In this document: positions 38,502-49,191 of the stretch, in pieces
Numbering within the stretch: position 1 is the first letter of the stretch
Layout of the letters: each line of letters starts with the position of its first letter
Assembly: GCF_014174155.1 (NCBI RefSeq)
Contig: NZ_JABEQM010000001.1
Coordinates: 434,001 to 498,000 of the forward strand
DNA: 64,000 bases
Direction of reading: 5' to 3'
Origin: Gluconacetobacter tumulisoli
Lineage (GTDB): Bacteria; Pseudomonadota; Alphaproteobacteria; Acetobacterales; Acetobacteraceae
Translations under genes and position numbers: made by a program
Notes under the pieces: model-generated
Databases searched by the model: none
Told to the model about the DNA's origin: nothing
The model's input: the letters and a program-made list of their open reading frames with translations, nothing else

Positions 38502-38562
38502 GATTCAGATTCATAAGAGCGGGGTTGGCGATTCGGGCGTTTTTCAGGGGGCTATTTGAATC
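38502..38562. promoter_or_regulatory. Cluster of four GANTC methylation sites between ftsA and ftsZ
   Basis: GATTC occurs at 38502, 38508 and 38530, and GAATC at 38558, all in the 98-bp gap between the two genes. GANTC is the CcrM methylation target, which ties transcription to the cell cycle in Caulobacter and relatives, including at ftsZ. The gap is likely to carry an internal ftsZ promoter. Regulation is inferred. Confidence 0.5.
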
Positions 38563-38568
38563 ATTTTA

Positions 38569-39972
38569 TCACACCCTGTCGCGTATGAATTCGACGATGC
38601 GGCGCAACATTCCAGGTGCGCGGGGTTCGGCGAAATCGATGTCGCCCAGCGCGCCGCCCGCGCCCGCCGCCCAGGCCAGCAATCCGGCCGACGTCGCGAA
38701 GGACGGCCAGGCCGCCGGATCTTCGGGCAGGCCGCGGATTCCGGTCGGCCGGCCCAGGCGGACCTGGCGGTTCAGGATGCGCGCGGCCATGTTGCCCACG
38801 CCGTCCAGCAGGGATGCGCCGCCGGTCAGGACGACGCGTCCGTCGGTGGCCCGGCCCACGCCGGCGGATTCCAGCCTGTCGCGCACCATTTCGAGTGTTT
38901 CCTCGATTCGTGGACGAATGATTGAAACCACCTTGGATCGGGAAATATTGACGAATTGATGGTCATCGTCACCGATCAGCTGCACCGGCAGAAGGTCCAG
39001 GTCGTCGTCGGCGGACAGTTCGGCCGAGCCGTACATGGTCTTGAGCCATTCCGCGCTGTCGATCGATGTCGACAGCACATGCGCGATGTCGCGGGTGACG
39101 TGCTGCCCGCCCACCGGCAGGCAGGCGGTGTGCAGCAACTGCCCTTCGCCGAAGATGGCGATCGAGGTCGTGCCGCCGCCCATGTCCACCACGGTCACGC
39201 CCAGGTCGCGTTCGGCGGCGTCCAGCACCGACAGGCCCGACGCCAGCGGAGCGGAGACCAGTTCCTCGATCTTCAGTTCCGCGCGCGACAGCACCGTCTC
39301 CAGGTTGCGCAGCGCGGTGGTCGAGGCATCGATGACATGCAGCCGCGAGGTCAGCTGGTCGCAGAGATGGCCACGCGGATCGGCGACGCCGGCCGTTTCG
39401 TCCACCGAGAAATCGAGCGGCAGCGTGTGGATCGTCGAGCGTCCCTCGCTCATCGCGCGCATCCGGCCCTCGGTCACCACGCGGCGGACGTCGGATTCCG
39501 TGATCTCGCGCCCGCCGACGGGCCAGCGGACATTGAACAGGCGGCTTTCGGGATGGCCGCTGGACAGGTTGACGTACACCTTGTCCAGCCGCCGTTCGGC
39601 CGCGTCCTCGGCCTGGCCGACGGCGGCGCGGATGGCGGCCTCGGCCTGGCGCAGATCGACGATGCCGCCCGACCGCACGCCATGTGACCGGCGCCAGCCA
39701 TGGCCCAGCACCCGCAGCGTACCGTCCGACTCGCCCCGGCCGATCAGGCACATGATCTTCGTCGAACCGATATCCAGCACGCCGAACGTGCCCGGGCGCC
39801 ATGTGCGCGGCGCCATCGGTTCGTCCGGCGGGGGCAGGGCGATGACCCGGCTGCCCGACGATCCGCCGGTCGCCTGGGGTGCGTGCTGGTCCTTGCGTCG
39901 GGCGCGCCGGCGGCGCACGGCCCGGGCGGGGGGCTGCTCCCCCGTTGGCGGGACCACGACCAGATCGTTCAT
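38569..39972 (-). CDS. ftsA: Cell division protein FtsA
   Basis: This 467-residue actin-like ATPase tethers FtsZ to the membrane. Actin-fold motifs are GVLDIGSTKIMCLIGRG, LGVTVVDMGGGTTSIAIF and RVVLTGGASLLDGV; the C-terminus ends with an amphipathic-looking GMLRRIVEFIRDRV. A stretch of about 50 residues, rich in basic residues at first (VRRRRARRKDQH), precedes the actin core. It overlaps ftsQ by ATGA. Confidence 0.96.
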   Translation of the reverse strand: MNDLVVVPPTGEQPPARAVRRRRARRKDQHAPQATGGSSGSRVIALPPPDEPMAPRTWRPGTFGVLDIGSTKIMCLIGRGESDGTLRVLGHGWRRSHGVRSGGIVDLRQAEAAIRAAVGQAEDAAERRLDKVYVNLSSGHPESRLFNVRWPVGGREITESDVRRVVTEGRMRAMSEGRSTIHTLPLDFSVDETAGVADPRGHLCDQLTSRLHVIDASTTALRNLETVLSRAELKIEELVSAPLASGLSVLDAAERDLGVTVVDMGGGTTSIAIFGEGQLLHTACLPVGGQHVTRDIAHVLSTSIDSAEWLKTMYGSAELSADDDLDLLPVQLIGDDDHQFVNISRSKVVSIIRPRIEETLEMVRDRLESAGVGRATDGRVVLTGGASLLDGVGNMAARILNRQVRLGRPTGIRGLPEDPAAWPSFATSAGLLAWAAGAGGALGDIDFAEPRAPGMLRRIVEFIRDRV

Positions 39973-40973
39973 GTGCGCCTCCGTTGGGCAGGTTCGCCGC
40001 CCAGGGGCGGCAGGGTCGAGGCGGTGGGCGTCATGGGAACAGGATGAGGGGCGGCAGCATGGGGGGCGACGGGATGGTCGGCTTTTCCCCCGGCAGCCTT
40101 GTCGTCGGCGGGCTTGCCGGCCACCGGTGCTCCACCGGATGCCGGGGCGGCCGCGTCGGCGGACGGCGGCGGTTGCTGCACCACCAGGCGGTCCGGCAGG
40201 CGCATGTCGATGCTGATGACCGGGCGGTCCAGCAGCTTCATGCCGGCCTGCAGGTCGGCAAGGCGGCGCAGGGCGGGAATTTCCTCGCCTTCCGGCAGCA
40301 GGACCGTGGTGCCGTCATGCAGCAGCAGGTTCCAGCGCCGCTGGCCGACCCGGATCGCCGCGGTGACCCGTGACTGGACGACCGGCTGGGCGGCCAGCGC
40401 GTCGATCAGCGCCGCCGCGGCGACATTGGCGTCCGGTCCGACCACCAGCGGCAGCTGGAGGAACGCCTGCGCGTCCTTGCCGGTCATGCCCTGGTCGCGC
40501 ACCTGGGTGCCGGCCCGATCGATCAGCATGAAACGGCCTTGGTTCTGCCAGACGGCGAAGGGCCGGCGTTCGGTCAGGCGCACCACGATTGTGCCGGGCA
40601 GGTGCCGCTCGACCACCGACCGGTCGACGAACGGCAGCGCGTCGATCCGCCGGCGCGCGGCCTCGACGGAAAAGCCCAGCACCGGGTCGCCCAGCCGCAC
40701 GCCCAGGGCGTCCTGCAGTGCGGCCTCGGTCGTCAGGTAGCGGCCGCTGACGGTGATCCTGGTAATCCGCAGCGGCAGCAGGCTGACCAGCTTCGCGCGG
40801 ATCGGGGCGAACCGTTCCTCGGATCGCATGTCGCGCAGCACGGCGACGGCGCCCAGCGCGCCTGCGGCCAGCATGAGGACAAGCACAATCGGCCGCACCA
40901 TGCGGCGCTGCCGCCGCATGAAGATCGACAGCCGTGACGGCCGGTCGTTGCGATTGTCCCCGTGGCGCGTCAT
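39969..40973 (-). CDS. ftsQ: Cell division protein FtsQ
   Basis: This 334-residue bitopic membrane protein has a basic cytoplasmic tail, one membrane segment ([19 protein letters not shown]), a POTRA domain (RITRITVSGRYLTTEAALQDALGV) and the FtsQ domain. The last 60 or so residues are Pro/Ala-rich and unlike the short E. coli tail. It lies 10 bp after ddl and overlaps ftsA. Confidence 0.94.
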   Translation of the reverse strand: MTRHGDNRNDRPSRLSIFMRRQRRMVRPIVLVLMLAAGALGAVAVLRDMRSEERFAPIRAKLVSLLPLRITRITVSGRYLTTEAALQDALGVRLGDPVLGFSVEAARRRIDALPFVDRSVVERHLPGTIVVRLTERRPFAVWQNQGRFMLIDRAGTQVRDQGMTGKDAQAFLQLPLVVGPDANVAAAALIDALAAQPVVQSRVTAAIRVGQRRWNLLLHDGTTVLLPEGEEIPALRRLADLQAGMKLLDRPVISIDMRLPDRLVVQQPPPSADAAAPASGGAPVAGKPADDKAAGGKADHPVAPHAAAPHPVPMTPTASTLPPLGGEPAQRRRT

Positions 40974-40983
40974 GTGCGGCGTG

Positions 40984-41940
40984 TCATGTCCGGCAGGTTG
41001 CGTGCTCGACCATCCAGCGGCACAGCGCGCCGTAGGAGATGCCGCAGGCGTTCGCCTGTTCGGGCAACAGCGAGGTGGCGGTCATGCCCGGCTGGGTGTT
41101 GACCTCCAGGATCACCAGGCGTCCCGGCCCGTCGCCGCATCCGGTGTCGTCATAGCGGAAATCGGTGCGCGACGCGCCCGCGCAGCCCAGTGCCTGGTGC
41201 GCGACGACGGCGATGCGCAGGGCCTCGGCGAACGCATCGGGATGGATTTGCGCGGGCAGCACGTGGTGGGAGCCCCCGGCCTCGTATTTCGCGGCATAGT
41301 CGTAGAATTCATGCGCGGCGTCGGGATTGGGCGTGATGTCGGTGATCGTCAGCGCGCGGTTGCCCATCACGCCGACCGTCAGTTCGCGGCCAGGGATGAA
41401 CTCCTCGACCAGCGCCTTCGGGCCATAGGTCCAGGCGGCGGCGATCGAGGCACGGCGGTTGGAGCCCGGACGCACGATTTCCACTCCCACCGACGATCCC
41501 TCGTTCAACGGCTTGATGACGTAGGGCGCGGGCAGGGGATCGGCGGCCGGAAAATCCGCGATGTCGATGACGCCGCCCGCCGCGACCGGCAGGCCGGCGG
41601 TGGCGAACACCGCCCGGGCGGCGGCCTTGTCCATCGCCACGGCGGACGCGCGGACGCCCGAATGGGTATAGGGGATGTTCATCCAGTCCAGCACGCCCTG
41701 GATCGACCCGTCCTCGCCGAAACGGCCATGCAGGGCGTTGAAGACGACGTCGGGCCGGTGGGCGGTCAGGTCGGCGACGATCGCGCCCAGGTCGGGGCCG
41801 GCATCCAGTACGCGGACATCGTAGCCCTCCTCGCGCAGGGCCGCGCTGATGCCCCGGCCGCTGGCCAGGCTGACCTCGCGTTCGGCGGACAGGCCGCCGG
41901 TCAGGACGGTAATGCTCCGGGCCGGGTGCGGGGCGGTCAT
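40984..41940 (-). CDS. ddl: D-alanine-D-alanine ligase
   Basis: This 318-residue ATP-grasp enzyme makes D-Ala-D-Ala for murF. Key segments are LTGGLSAEREVSLASG, DVVFNALHGRFGEDG, YVIKPLNEGSSVGV, and the C-terminal LEVNTQPGMTATSLLPEQA with the metal-binding Glu and Asn. Its start overlaps the murB stop (ATGA). Confidence 0.95.
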   Translation of the reverse strand: MTAPHPARSITVLTGGLSAEREVSLASGRGISAALREEGYDVRVLDAGPDLGAIVADLTAHRPDVVFNALHGRFGEDGSIQGVLDWMNIPYTHSGVRASAVAMDKAAARAVFATAGLPVAAGGVIDIADFPAADPLPAPYVIKPLNEGSSVGVEIVRPGSNRRASIAAAWTYGPKALVEEFIPGRELTVGVMGNRALTITDITPNPDAAHEFYDYAAKYEAGGSHHVLPAQIHPDAFAEALRIAVVAHQALGCAGASRTDFRYDDTGCGDGPGRLVILEVNTQPGMTATSLLPEQANACGISYGALCRWMVEHATCRT

Positions 41941-42953
41941 GGCGCGTCTCCTGTGGTCGGGGGGGCGGCGGGGCGGCCGATCCGCTTGATTTCCCAGTCC
42001 AGCGTCACGCCGGTCCGTTCGCGGACGCGCTGGCGGACCGTCTCGCCTAGCCGTTCCAGGTCGGCGGCTGTCGCCGAACCGGTGTTGAGCATGAAATTGC
42101 AATGCTTCTCGCTGATCTGCGCGCCGCCCAGGGTCAGGCCCCGGCAGCCGACCGCGTCGATCAGTTCCCAGGCCTTGCGGTTCGAAAGCGCGGCGTCCGG
42201 ATTGCGGAAGGTCGACCCCCCGGTCCGGGCCCGCGTGGGCTGGGAGGACTCGCGCGATTCGCGGATCAGGGCGATGGCCTGCCGGATGTCGGCGGGCGCG
42301 GCGGCGGTGCCGCGCAGGCGGGCCCGGGTGACGATCGATCCGGCCGGCAGGGCCGAACGGCGATAGCCGAAGCCCAGCGCGGTCGCGGACAGCCGCACCC
42401 TGTTGCCATCGCGCGTCACGATGTCCGCCCAATCCAGCACGGCCGCGGTGTCCGACCCGTAGGCCCCGGCGTTCATCGCCACGGCACCGCCGATGGAACC
42501 GGGAATGCCGGCCAGGAATTCCAGGCCCTTCAGCCCGGCATCGGCCGCGTGCTCGGCAACGGTCATGTCCAGACAGGCCCCGCCGACCACCAGCCCTTCG
42601 CCCTCGACCACGATGTCCGAGAACCCGCGGCCCAGACGGATGACGATCCCGTCGATCCCGCCATCGCGCACGATGACGTTCGAGCACGCGCCCAGCACCG
42701 TCAGCGGAATATCGGGCGGCAGGCGGGTCAGGCAGGTGGCCAGGTCCTGCGCGTCGGCCGGCTGCAGCAGGACCTCGGCGGCCCCGCCGACGCGGAACCA
42801 GGTCCTGGGCCCCAGCGCAGCCCCTTCGGTCAGCCGGCCACGAAAGTCCGGCAGCAGGGCGCGCAGCCCCGCCGTCCACGTCGCAGATGCCTCGGCGCCG
42901 GCGTCCTGGGACCCTGCCCCGGTGTCGGGCGGAAGGGCGGCGGTCGTCGTCAT
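41937..42953 (-). CDS. murB: UDP-N-acetylenolpyruvoylglucosamine reductase
   Basis: This 338-residue FAD enzyme reduces the enolpyruvyl group to give UDP-MurNAc. Motifs are [22 protein letters not shown] (FAD-binding start), [21 protein letters not shown], and [15 protein letters not shown] with the catalytic Glu downstream. It overlaps murC and ddl by 4 bp each. Confidence 0.95.
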   Translation of the reverse strand: MTTTAALPPDTGAGSQDAGAEASATWTAGLRALLPDFRGRLTEGAALGPRTWFRVGGAAEVLLQPADAQDLATCLTRLPPDIPLTVLGACSNVIVRDGGIDGIVIRLGRGFSDIVVEGEGLVVGGACLDMTVAEHAADAGLKGLEFLAGIPGSIGGAVAMNAGAYGSDTAAVLDWADIVTRDGNRVRLSATALGFGYRRSALPAGSIVTRARLRGTAAAPADIRQAIALIRESRESSQPTRARTGGSTFRNPDAALSNRKAWELIDAVGCRGLTLGGAQISEKHCNFMLNTGSATAADLERLGETVRQRVRERTGVTLDWEIKRIGRPAAPPTTGDAP

Positions 42954-44395
42954 GCCGCGAAATCACCCTTTCGTCCTGCGCCGGCCGGGGCCTGCAGGGC
43001 GGCAAGTTCCTTCGGCAGGGCCTGCGCCCAGTTGGTGATGCTGCCTGCGCCGAGGCAGACGACGAAGTCGCCGGGGCGGGCGACGGCATGGATCATTTCG
43101 GCCAGATGCTCCGGCGCCGGCAACGGCACGACCGAGCGATGGCCGCGTTCGCGCAGGCCCTCGACCAGCGCGTCGCGATCGATGCCCGCGATCGGGGCCT
43201 CGCCCGCCGCATAGACGTCGGCCACCACCACCGTGCCGGCGTCGTTCATGCAGGTGCAGAACTCGCCGAACAGGCTTTGCAGCCGGGAATAGCGATGGGG
43301 CTGGACGACGGCGATGACGTTGCGCGCGCCGGCCTGGCGCGCCGCCTTCAGCACGGCGGCGATTTCCACCGGATGGTGGCCGTAATCGTCGATCACGGTG
43401 ATGCCACCGGTTTCGCCCGTGCGGGTGAACCGCCGCTTGACGCCCCGGAACCCGGCGAAGGCCGAGCGGATGGTGGCGTCGTCGATTTCCATCTCCACCC
43501 CCACGGCGATCGCGGCCAGCGCGTTCTGTACGTTGTGATGGCCCAGCATCGGCAGGCGGAACGGCCCGGCGCGACGGGTGCGGTTGCGGGTGCGGTTGGT
43601 CACCACGACCTCGAACGTCGCGCCCAGCTTGTCGGTGATGACCTTCTCCGCGCGGATGTCGGCCTGGGGCGAGAAGCCGTAGGTGACGATCCGGTGGTCC
43701 GACAGGCGGGGGATCATCTGCTGCACCGCCGGATGGTCGATGCACAGGACCGCGAAGCCGTAGAAGGGGATGTTGGACACGAACTGGTCGTACGCGGCCT
43801 GCATGGCCTCGGCCGTGCCCCAATGGTCCAGATGCTCCGGGTCCATGTTGGTGACCACGGTGATGACCGAGGGCAGGCGCAGGAACGATCCGTCGCTTTC
43901 GTCGGCCTCGACCACCATCCAGTCGCCCGAGCCCATGCGGGTGTTGGTGCCGTACGCCTCGATGATGCCGCCATTGATGACGGTGGGGTCCAGGTGCGCG
44001 GCTTCCAGCACGGCGGCGACCAGGCTGGTGGTGGTCGTCTTGCCGTGGGTTCCGCCGACGGCCACGGACCAGCGCAGGCGCATCAGTTCGGCCAGCATCT
44101 CGGCCCGGCGGACGACGGGGATCAGGCGGCCGCGCGCGGCCACGACCTCGGGGTTGTCGCGGCGGACGGCGGTCGACGTCACCACGACCTGGGCGGCGCC
44201 CAGATTGGCGGCGTCGTGGCCGATGGTCACCGTGATCCCCGCCGCGCGCAGGCGCTGGACATTGGCATTCTCGGCGATGTCAGACCCCTGGACGGCATAG
44301 CCCAGCATGTGCAGCACCTCGGCGATGCCGGACATGCCGATGCCGCCGATCCCGACGAAATGGATGGTGCCGATGGAAAGGGGCAGGGCTCTCAT
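42950..44395 (-). CDS. murC: UDP-N-acetylmuramate-L-alanine ligase
   Basis: This 481-residue Mur ligase adds L-Ala to UDP-MurNAc. Features are [20 protein letters not shown] (UDP-binding), ATP loop [27 protein letters not shown], and [14 protein letters not shown]. It overlaps both neighbours by ATGA. Confidence 0.96.
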   Translation of the reverse strand: MRALPLSIGTIHFVGIGGIGMSGIAEVLHMLGYAVQGSDIAENANVQRLRAAGITVTIGHDAANLGAAQVVVTSTAVRRDNPEVVAARGRLIPVVRRAEMLAELMRLRWSVAVGGTHGKTTTTSLVAAVLEAAHLDPTVINGGIIEAYGTNTRMGSGDWMVVEADESDGSFLRLPSVITVVTNMDPEHLDHWGTAEAMQAAYDQFVSNIPFYGFAVLCIDHPAVQQMIPRLSDHRIVTYGFSPQADIRAEKVITDKLGATFEVVVTNRTRNRTRRAGPFRLPMLGHHNVQNALAAIAVGVEMEIDDATIRSAFAGFRGVKRRFTRTGETGGITVIDDYGHHPVEIAAVLKAARQAGARNVIAVVQPHRYSRLQSLFGEFCTCMNDAGTVVVADVYAAGEAPIAGIDRDALVEGLRERGHRSVVPLPAPEHLAEMIHAVARPGDFVVCLGAGSITNWAQALPKELAALQAPAGAGRKGDFAA

Positions 44396-45561
44396 GCGTG
44401 GGTCTCCGTCTTCGCGCCTGTCGGATAGGCGGGGCGGGGCTGCTGATGCAAGCGTCCTTCGATCAGGTCCGCGAACAAGCGCGCGGCATCGGGACGGGCG
44501 AGGGCGCGGGCGGCGTCGGCGGCGGCGGCAAGGCCGTCGGGTTCGTCCAGCAGGGATCCGATCCGCGCGGCCAGCGCCGGGGGGGTGAAATCGGGCTGGC
44601 GGATCATCCAGGCGGCGCCGGCCTCGGCCAGGGCGGCGGCGTTGGCACCCTGTTCGTCGCTGGCCGCGATCGGCAGAGGCACCAGGATCGCGGGACGGCC
44701 CGCATCGGCCAGTTCCGCGACGGACGAGCCGCCGGCGCGGCCGATCACCAGATGCGCGCCGCCCAGCAGCCCGGCCACGTCCGAGAAGAACGGCGAGACC
44801 GTGGCCGGAATGTCCATGTCCGCATAGGCGGCGCGGACGCGTTCGACATCCTCGGCGCGGGCCTGCTGGGTGACGTGCAGGCGGGCGCGATGGTGGGCCG
44901 GCAGCAGCGCGAGGGCGGCCGGGACGACGTCGCTGAACACCCGTGCGCCCAGCGATCCGCCCCAGACCAGCAGCCGGACGGCCTCGCCCGGCGGGACATA
45001 GGGCCGGTCGTGCAGGGCTGCGATCGCGTCGCGGACCGGCATCCCGGTCAGGACCGGCGCGGCCCCGGCCGGCAACCGGGCGACCCGCGCGAACGAGGTC
45101 GCGATGCCGTCGGCGAAGCGCGACAGCACGGCATTGGCCTGCCCCAGCACGGCATTGCCTTCATGGATGAAGATCAGCGGCCGCGCCCGGCCCAGCAGGC
45201 GCGCGCCCAGCAGCGGCGGGACCGAGGGGTAGCCGCCGAATCCGACCACTGCCGCAGCGTTCAGCCGGCGCAGGATCGCACGCGCCTGCACCGCGCCGCG
45301 CGCCAGCGCCAGGGCGGCGCGCAGGCCGCGCGACAGACCGCGTCCGGCGATGCCGGCCCCCGGCAGCACGAATTGCGGGCCGCCGGCGAACACGCCTTCG
45401 CTCCGTTCGCCGGCCCGGCGGTCGGTCATCAGCGCGATGGCATGGCCGCGCGACGCCAGTTCCCGCGCCAAGGCCTCGGCGGGGATGAAATGGCCGCCGG
45501 TTCCCCCGGCGGCGATGACGATGGGGCGGCGGCCCGTGGCGATATCCGGACGCGCGCTCAT
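44392..45561 (-). CDS. murG: UDP-GlcNAc:lipid I GlcNAc transferase
   Basis: This 389-residue membrane-associated GT28 glycosyltransferase converts lipid I to lipid II. The N-terminal [38 protein letters not shown], and C-terminal [26 protein letters not shown] are signature segments. The start ATG 45561 overlaps the ftsW stop. Confidence 0.96.
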   Translation of the reverse strand: MSARPDIATGRRPIVIAAGGTGGHFIPAEALARELASRGHAIALMTDRRAGERSEGVFAGGPQFVLPGAGIAGRGLSRGLRAALALARGAVQARAILRRLNAAAVVGFGGYPSVPPLLGARLLGRARPLIFIHEGNAVLGQANAVLSRFADGIATSFARVARLPAGAAPVLTGMPVRDAIAALHDRPYVPPGEAVRLLVWGGSLGARVFSDVVPAALALLPAHHRARLHVTQQARAEDVERVRAAYADMDIPATVSPFFSDVAGLLGGAHLVIGRAGGSSVAELADAGRPAILVPLPIAASDEQGANAAALAEAGAAWMIRQPDFTPPALAARIGSLLDEPDGLAAAADAARALARPDAARLFADLIEGRLHQQPRPAYPTGAKTETHA

Positions 45562-46721
45562 GCCGTGGCCCTTCGTGGCCGCAGGGCGGGGCGGCCGCGT
45601 GGAATCCGGCTTTCGCCCATGCGATGGCGCGTCAGGGCCAGGACCATGCCGATGGTCAGCGCGACCGACATCGCCGACGACCCGCCATAGGAAATGAACG
45701 GCAGGGTCATGCCCTTGGTCGGGATCAGATGCAGGGTGGACCCCATGTTGACGAAGGCCTGGAGGCCGAAGCCGGTGATCAGCCCGGTCGAGGCCACCAC
45801 GACGAACGGATCGTCCTCGCGCAGCAATTTCAGCAGGGTCCGCACGACGATCAGGCAGAACACGCCGATGATGAACAGGCAGATCAGCATGCCGAACTCC
45901 TCGCCCGCGACGGCGAAGACGAAATCGGCGTGCGCGTCGGGCAGCAGGTCCTTCACCCGCCCCTCGCCGGGGCCGCGACCCATCAGGCCGCCGTTGCCGA
46001 AGGCGCGCAGCGCGGTGTCGATCTGGTAATGATCGCCGACATTGGGATGCAGGAAGCGTTCGACGCGCGAACGCACATGCGGAAACACCATGTAGGCGCC
46101 AAGGAACGCCGCGATCATGCAGCCGACGCCGGCGCCGACGAAAAACAGGTTCAGCCCGTCGATGAACAGCTGCGCCAGGAAGACGGTGGTGATGACGCTG
46201 AGCATGCCGATGTCGGGTTGCGATTTCAGCAGCACGAGAATGGCCGCGAACAGTACCAGCGCGATGGCCATGCCGGGGAACAGGCGCCGGGCACGACGTT
46301 CGGTCAGCAGCCACGCGGTGACGACGGCGAAGCAGGGCTTGAGGAATTCCGATGGTTGGACCGACATCATCGGCAGGGCGATCCAGCGCCGGGCCCCCTT
46401 GATCTCCACCCCGTGGACCAATGTCAGCGCGGTGGCGCCGACAGCCAGGACGAAGCCCACGGCGGCCAGCCGCTTGACCCCCCGGGGCGAGAGCAGCGAC
46501 GTGCCCGTCACGATCAGTCCCGCCAGGGTCAGGAAGATCACCTGTTTCAGGATGAACATGTCGCGCGACGCGCCGATGCGGGTCGCGACCGCCGGGCTGG
46601 CCGCCAGCATCAGCACGTAGCCGAAGCCGATCAGCACGCCGACGCAGCACAGCGTCACCCGGTCGACATTGCGCCACCAGCGCGCGAGATAGGACGTGTC
46701 GACGCGCGACATGCCGGCCAT
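45558..46721 (-). CDS. ftsW: Septal SEDS glycosyltransferase FtsW
   Basis: This 387-residue polytopic protein has about ten membrane segments and polymerises lipid II at the septum with FtsI. Diagnostic segments are GARRWIALPMMSVQPSEFLKP, GGLMGRGPGEGRVKDLLPDAHADFVFAVAGEE, and GMTLPFISYGGSS. ATG 46721 overlaps the murD stop (TGATG). Confidence 0.95.
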   Translation of the reverse strand: MAGMSRVDTSYLARWWRNVDRVTLCCVGVLIGFGYVLMLAASPAVATRIGASRDMFILKQVIFLTLAGLIVTGTSLLSPRGVKRLAAVGFVLAVGATALTLVHGVEIKGARRWIALPMMSVQPSEFLKPCFAVVTAWLLTERRARRLFPGMAIALVLFAAILVLLKSQPDIGMLSVITTVFLAQLFIDGLNLFFVGAGVGCMIAAFLGAYMVFPHVRSRVERFLHPNVGDHYQIDTALRAFGNGGLMGRGPGEGRVKDLLPDAHADFVFAVAGEEFGMLICLFIIGVFCLIVVRTLLKLLREDDPFVVVASTGLITGFGLQAFVNMGSTLHLIPTKGMTLPFISYGGSSAMSVALTIGMVLALTRHRMGESRIPRGRPALRPRRATA

Positions 46722-48103
46722 CACTCGGTCTCCCCTGCCAGATGCAGCGCACGGACCAGGTCTGCGAAATGCTGGCCGCGATGCTCGAAACTTCGAAACT
46801 GATCGAAGCTGGCGCAGGCCGGCGACAGCAGGACCGCCGGCACATGGCCCGCACGCGCGGCAGCGAAGGCGTCGGGCACCGCGCGGTCCAGCGTGCCGGC
46901 GATGGTATGCGGCACACCATGCGCGGCCAGCGTTTGGGCCAGCGCGGCGGCGTCCCGGCCGATCAGGAAGGCATGCGCGATGCGGGGGAAGAACGGGGCC
47001 AGATCCTCGATCCCGCCGGCCTTGGCGGTGCCGCCGGCGATCCAGACCAGCCGGTCGTAGCATCCCAGCGCCCGGGACGCGGCGTCGGCGTTCGTCGCCT
47101 TGCTGTCATCGATGAAGCGGACGCCGTCGATGGTGTCGATCAGCTTCTGCCGGTGCGCCAGGCCGGGAAAGCTGCGCAGGGCAGCCGCGATGCCCGCGCG
47201 CGGCGCCCCCAGCGACAGCGCCATGGCCACGGCGGCGGCCGCGTTTTCCGCATTGTGGGCGCCCGGCAGGGACGGGGCGTCGGCCAGAGCCGCGATCGCG
47301 CCGGTGTCGTCCCGCAAGGTGCCATCCATGCCCGTCAGGTCGGCGGCCACGGTGCCGGACACCGTCATCGTCGGGATGCCCTGTGCCGTCAGTTCGTCGC
47401 GCAGGGCCGTATCCGCCATGTCGTCGATGCCGACCACCGCGAGGTCGTTCGCTGTCTGCCGGTCGAAGATGTGCAGCTTGGCGCGCCGGTAGCCGTCCAT
47501 GTCGCCATGGCGGTCCAGATGGTCCGGCGTCAGGTTCAGCAGGCATGCGGCATCGAACCGCAGGCTTTGCAGCCGTTCGAGCATGTAGGACGACATTTCC
47601 AGCACATACACGCCATTGTCGGGCAACAGCGGCAGCGAGAGGGCAGCCGGCCCCAGATTGCCGCCGGCCGCGACCGGAACGTCGCTGGCCAGCAGGATGT
47701 GGGCCAGCAGCGCGGTCGTGGTGGATTTGCCGTTCGTGCCGGTGATGCCGGCGAAGCGCGCGCGCGATCCTGACCGGCGCACGGCCTGGAACAGCAGTTC
47801 CGCATCCGACAGGACGGGAATTGCGGCCTGGCGCGCCATCAGGGCAACGGTATGGGGCTGCGGCAGGGCATGCGGGATGCCGGGCGACAGGACCAGCGCG
47901 TCGAACCCCGCCAGCGTGTCGAACGGCGCCACCGCGACGCCCGTGACGTCCTGCACCGCCGCGCGGGCGGCGGGGCCGTCGTCCCAGGCCTGGACCCGGG
48001 CCCCCATCGCGGCCAGCGCGCGGACGGCGGGCGCGCCGTTGCGGCCCAGCCCCAGCACTGCGAAGCGGTGTCCGGCGAACAGGTCGGGGGGGAAGGCGGT
48101 CAT
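46721..48103 (-). CDS. murD: UDP-N-acetylmuramoylalanine-D-glutamate ligase
   Basis: This 460-residue Mur ligase has the N-terminal UDP-binding [20 protein letters not shown] loop [18 protein letters not shown], and C-terminal [17 protein letters not shown], and adds D-Glu. It is coupled to mraY upstream (ATGA) and ftsW downstream. Confidence 0.96.
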   Translation of the reverse strand: MTAFPPDLFAGHRFAVLGLGRNGAPAVRALAAMGARVQAWDDGPAARAAVQDVTGVAVAPFDTLAGFDALVLSPGIPHALPQPHTVALMARQAAIPVLSDAELLFQAVRRSGSRARFAGITGTNGKSTTTALLAHILLASDVPVAAGGNLGPAALSLPLLPDNGVYVLEMSSYMLERLQSLRFDAACLLNLTPDHLDRHGDMDGYRRAKLHIFDRQTANDLAVVGIDDMADTALRDELTAQGIPTMTVSGTVAADLTGMDGTLRDDTGAIAALADAPSLPGAHNAENAAAAVAMALSLGAPRAGIAAALRSFPGLAHRQKLIDTIDGVRFIDDSKATNADAASRALGCYDRLVWIAGGTAKAGGIEDLAPFFPRIAHAFLIGRDAAALAQTLAAHGVPHTIAGTLDRAVPDAFAAARAGHVPAVLLSPACASFDQFRSFEHRGQHFADLVRALHLAGETE

Positions 48104-49191
48104 CGCAGCTTCAGCGTGGCAAGGCCACACAGTCCCAGGACGATGGAGACGATCCAGAACCGGATCACGATCTTGGGTTCCTGCCAGCCCTTCTTTTCGA
48201 AATGATGGTGCAGCGGCGCCATCAGGAACACCCGGCGTCCGGTGCGGCGGAACCAGAAGACCTGGATGATGACCGACAGGGTTTCGACGACGAACAGACC
48301 GCCGACGATGCACAGCACCAGCTCATGCTTCACCGCGACCGCCACCGCGCCCAGCGCGCCCCCCAGCGAGAGCGAGCCCGTGTCGCCCATGAAGACGGCA
48401 GCCGGCGGCGCGTTGAACCACAGGAAGCCCAGCCCGGCCCCCACCAGGGCCGAGCAGAAGACGCATAATTCGCCCGTCCCCGGCACGGCGTGCAGCTGCA
48501 GGTAGTCGGCGAAGACATGGTTGCCGACCAGGTAGGCGATCAACGCGAACACCAGCGCGGCGATCACCACCGGCACGATCGCCAACCCGTCCAGCCCGTC
48601 GGTGAAATTGACCGCGTTGCCGAAGCCCGCGATCGTGATCATCGCGAACAGCGGGAAGGCGAAGCCCAGCGGCAGGAGCAGGTCCTTGATGAAGGGGAAC
48701 GCCAGGTGGTTGGCCAGGTCGGCGGGCATCAGGCTTTCCAGCCAGAATCCCCCGACCAGCGAGGCCGCGAATTCGCAGCCCAGGCGCATCCGCTTGGACA
48801 CGCCCGCCGTGTTGCGGCGCGACAGCTTCAGGTAATCGTCGGCGAACCCCACCGCGCCGAAGCACAGCGTGACCAGCAGCACCGCCCAGACATAGCCGTT
48901 CGTCAGGTCGGCCCAGAGCAGGGTCGAGCCGAACAGGGCAGCCAGGATCAGCACGCCGCCCATGGTGGGGGTGCCGGCCTTCTCCAGAATATGCCGTTCC
49001 GGCCCCAGGGCGCGGATCGGCTGCCCCTCGCGCTGGATCCGGCGCAACTGCGCGATCAGCGGGTTGCCCATTACCAGCGAGATCAGCAGCGCCGTCAGGC
49101 ACGCCGCCCCGGCGCGGAAGGTGATGTAGCGGAACAGGTTCAGGATCGTGACGTGGGCCGCCGCATGATGCTGGATCAGATTGTACAGCAT
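48100..49191 (-). CDS. mraY: Phospho-MurNAc-pentapeptide translocase
   Basis: This 363-residue membrane enzyme makes lipid I. About ten hydrophobic segments carry the motifs [41 protein letters not shown] (catalytic Asp) and [23 protein letters not shown] 49191 overlaps the murF stop. Confidence 0.96.
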   Translation of the reverse strand: MLYNLIQHHAAAHVTILNLFRYITFRAGAACLTALLISLVMGNPLIAQLRRIQREGQPIRALGPERHILEKAGTPTMGGVLILAALFGSTLLWADLTNGYVWAVLLVTLCFGAVGFADDYLKLSRRNTAGVSKRMRLGCEFAASLVGGFWLESLMPADLANHLAFPFIKDLLLPLGFAFPLFAMITIAGFGNAVNFTDGLDGLAIVPVVIAALVFALIAYLVGNHVFADYLQLHAVPGTGELCVFCSALVGAGLGFLWFNAPPAAVFMGDTGSLSLGGALGAVAVAVKHELVLCIVGGLFVVETLSVIIQVFWFRRTGRRVFLMAPLHHHFEKKGWQEPKIVIRFWIVSIVLGLCGLATLKLR

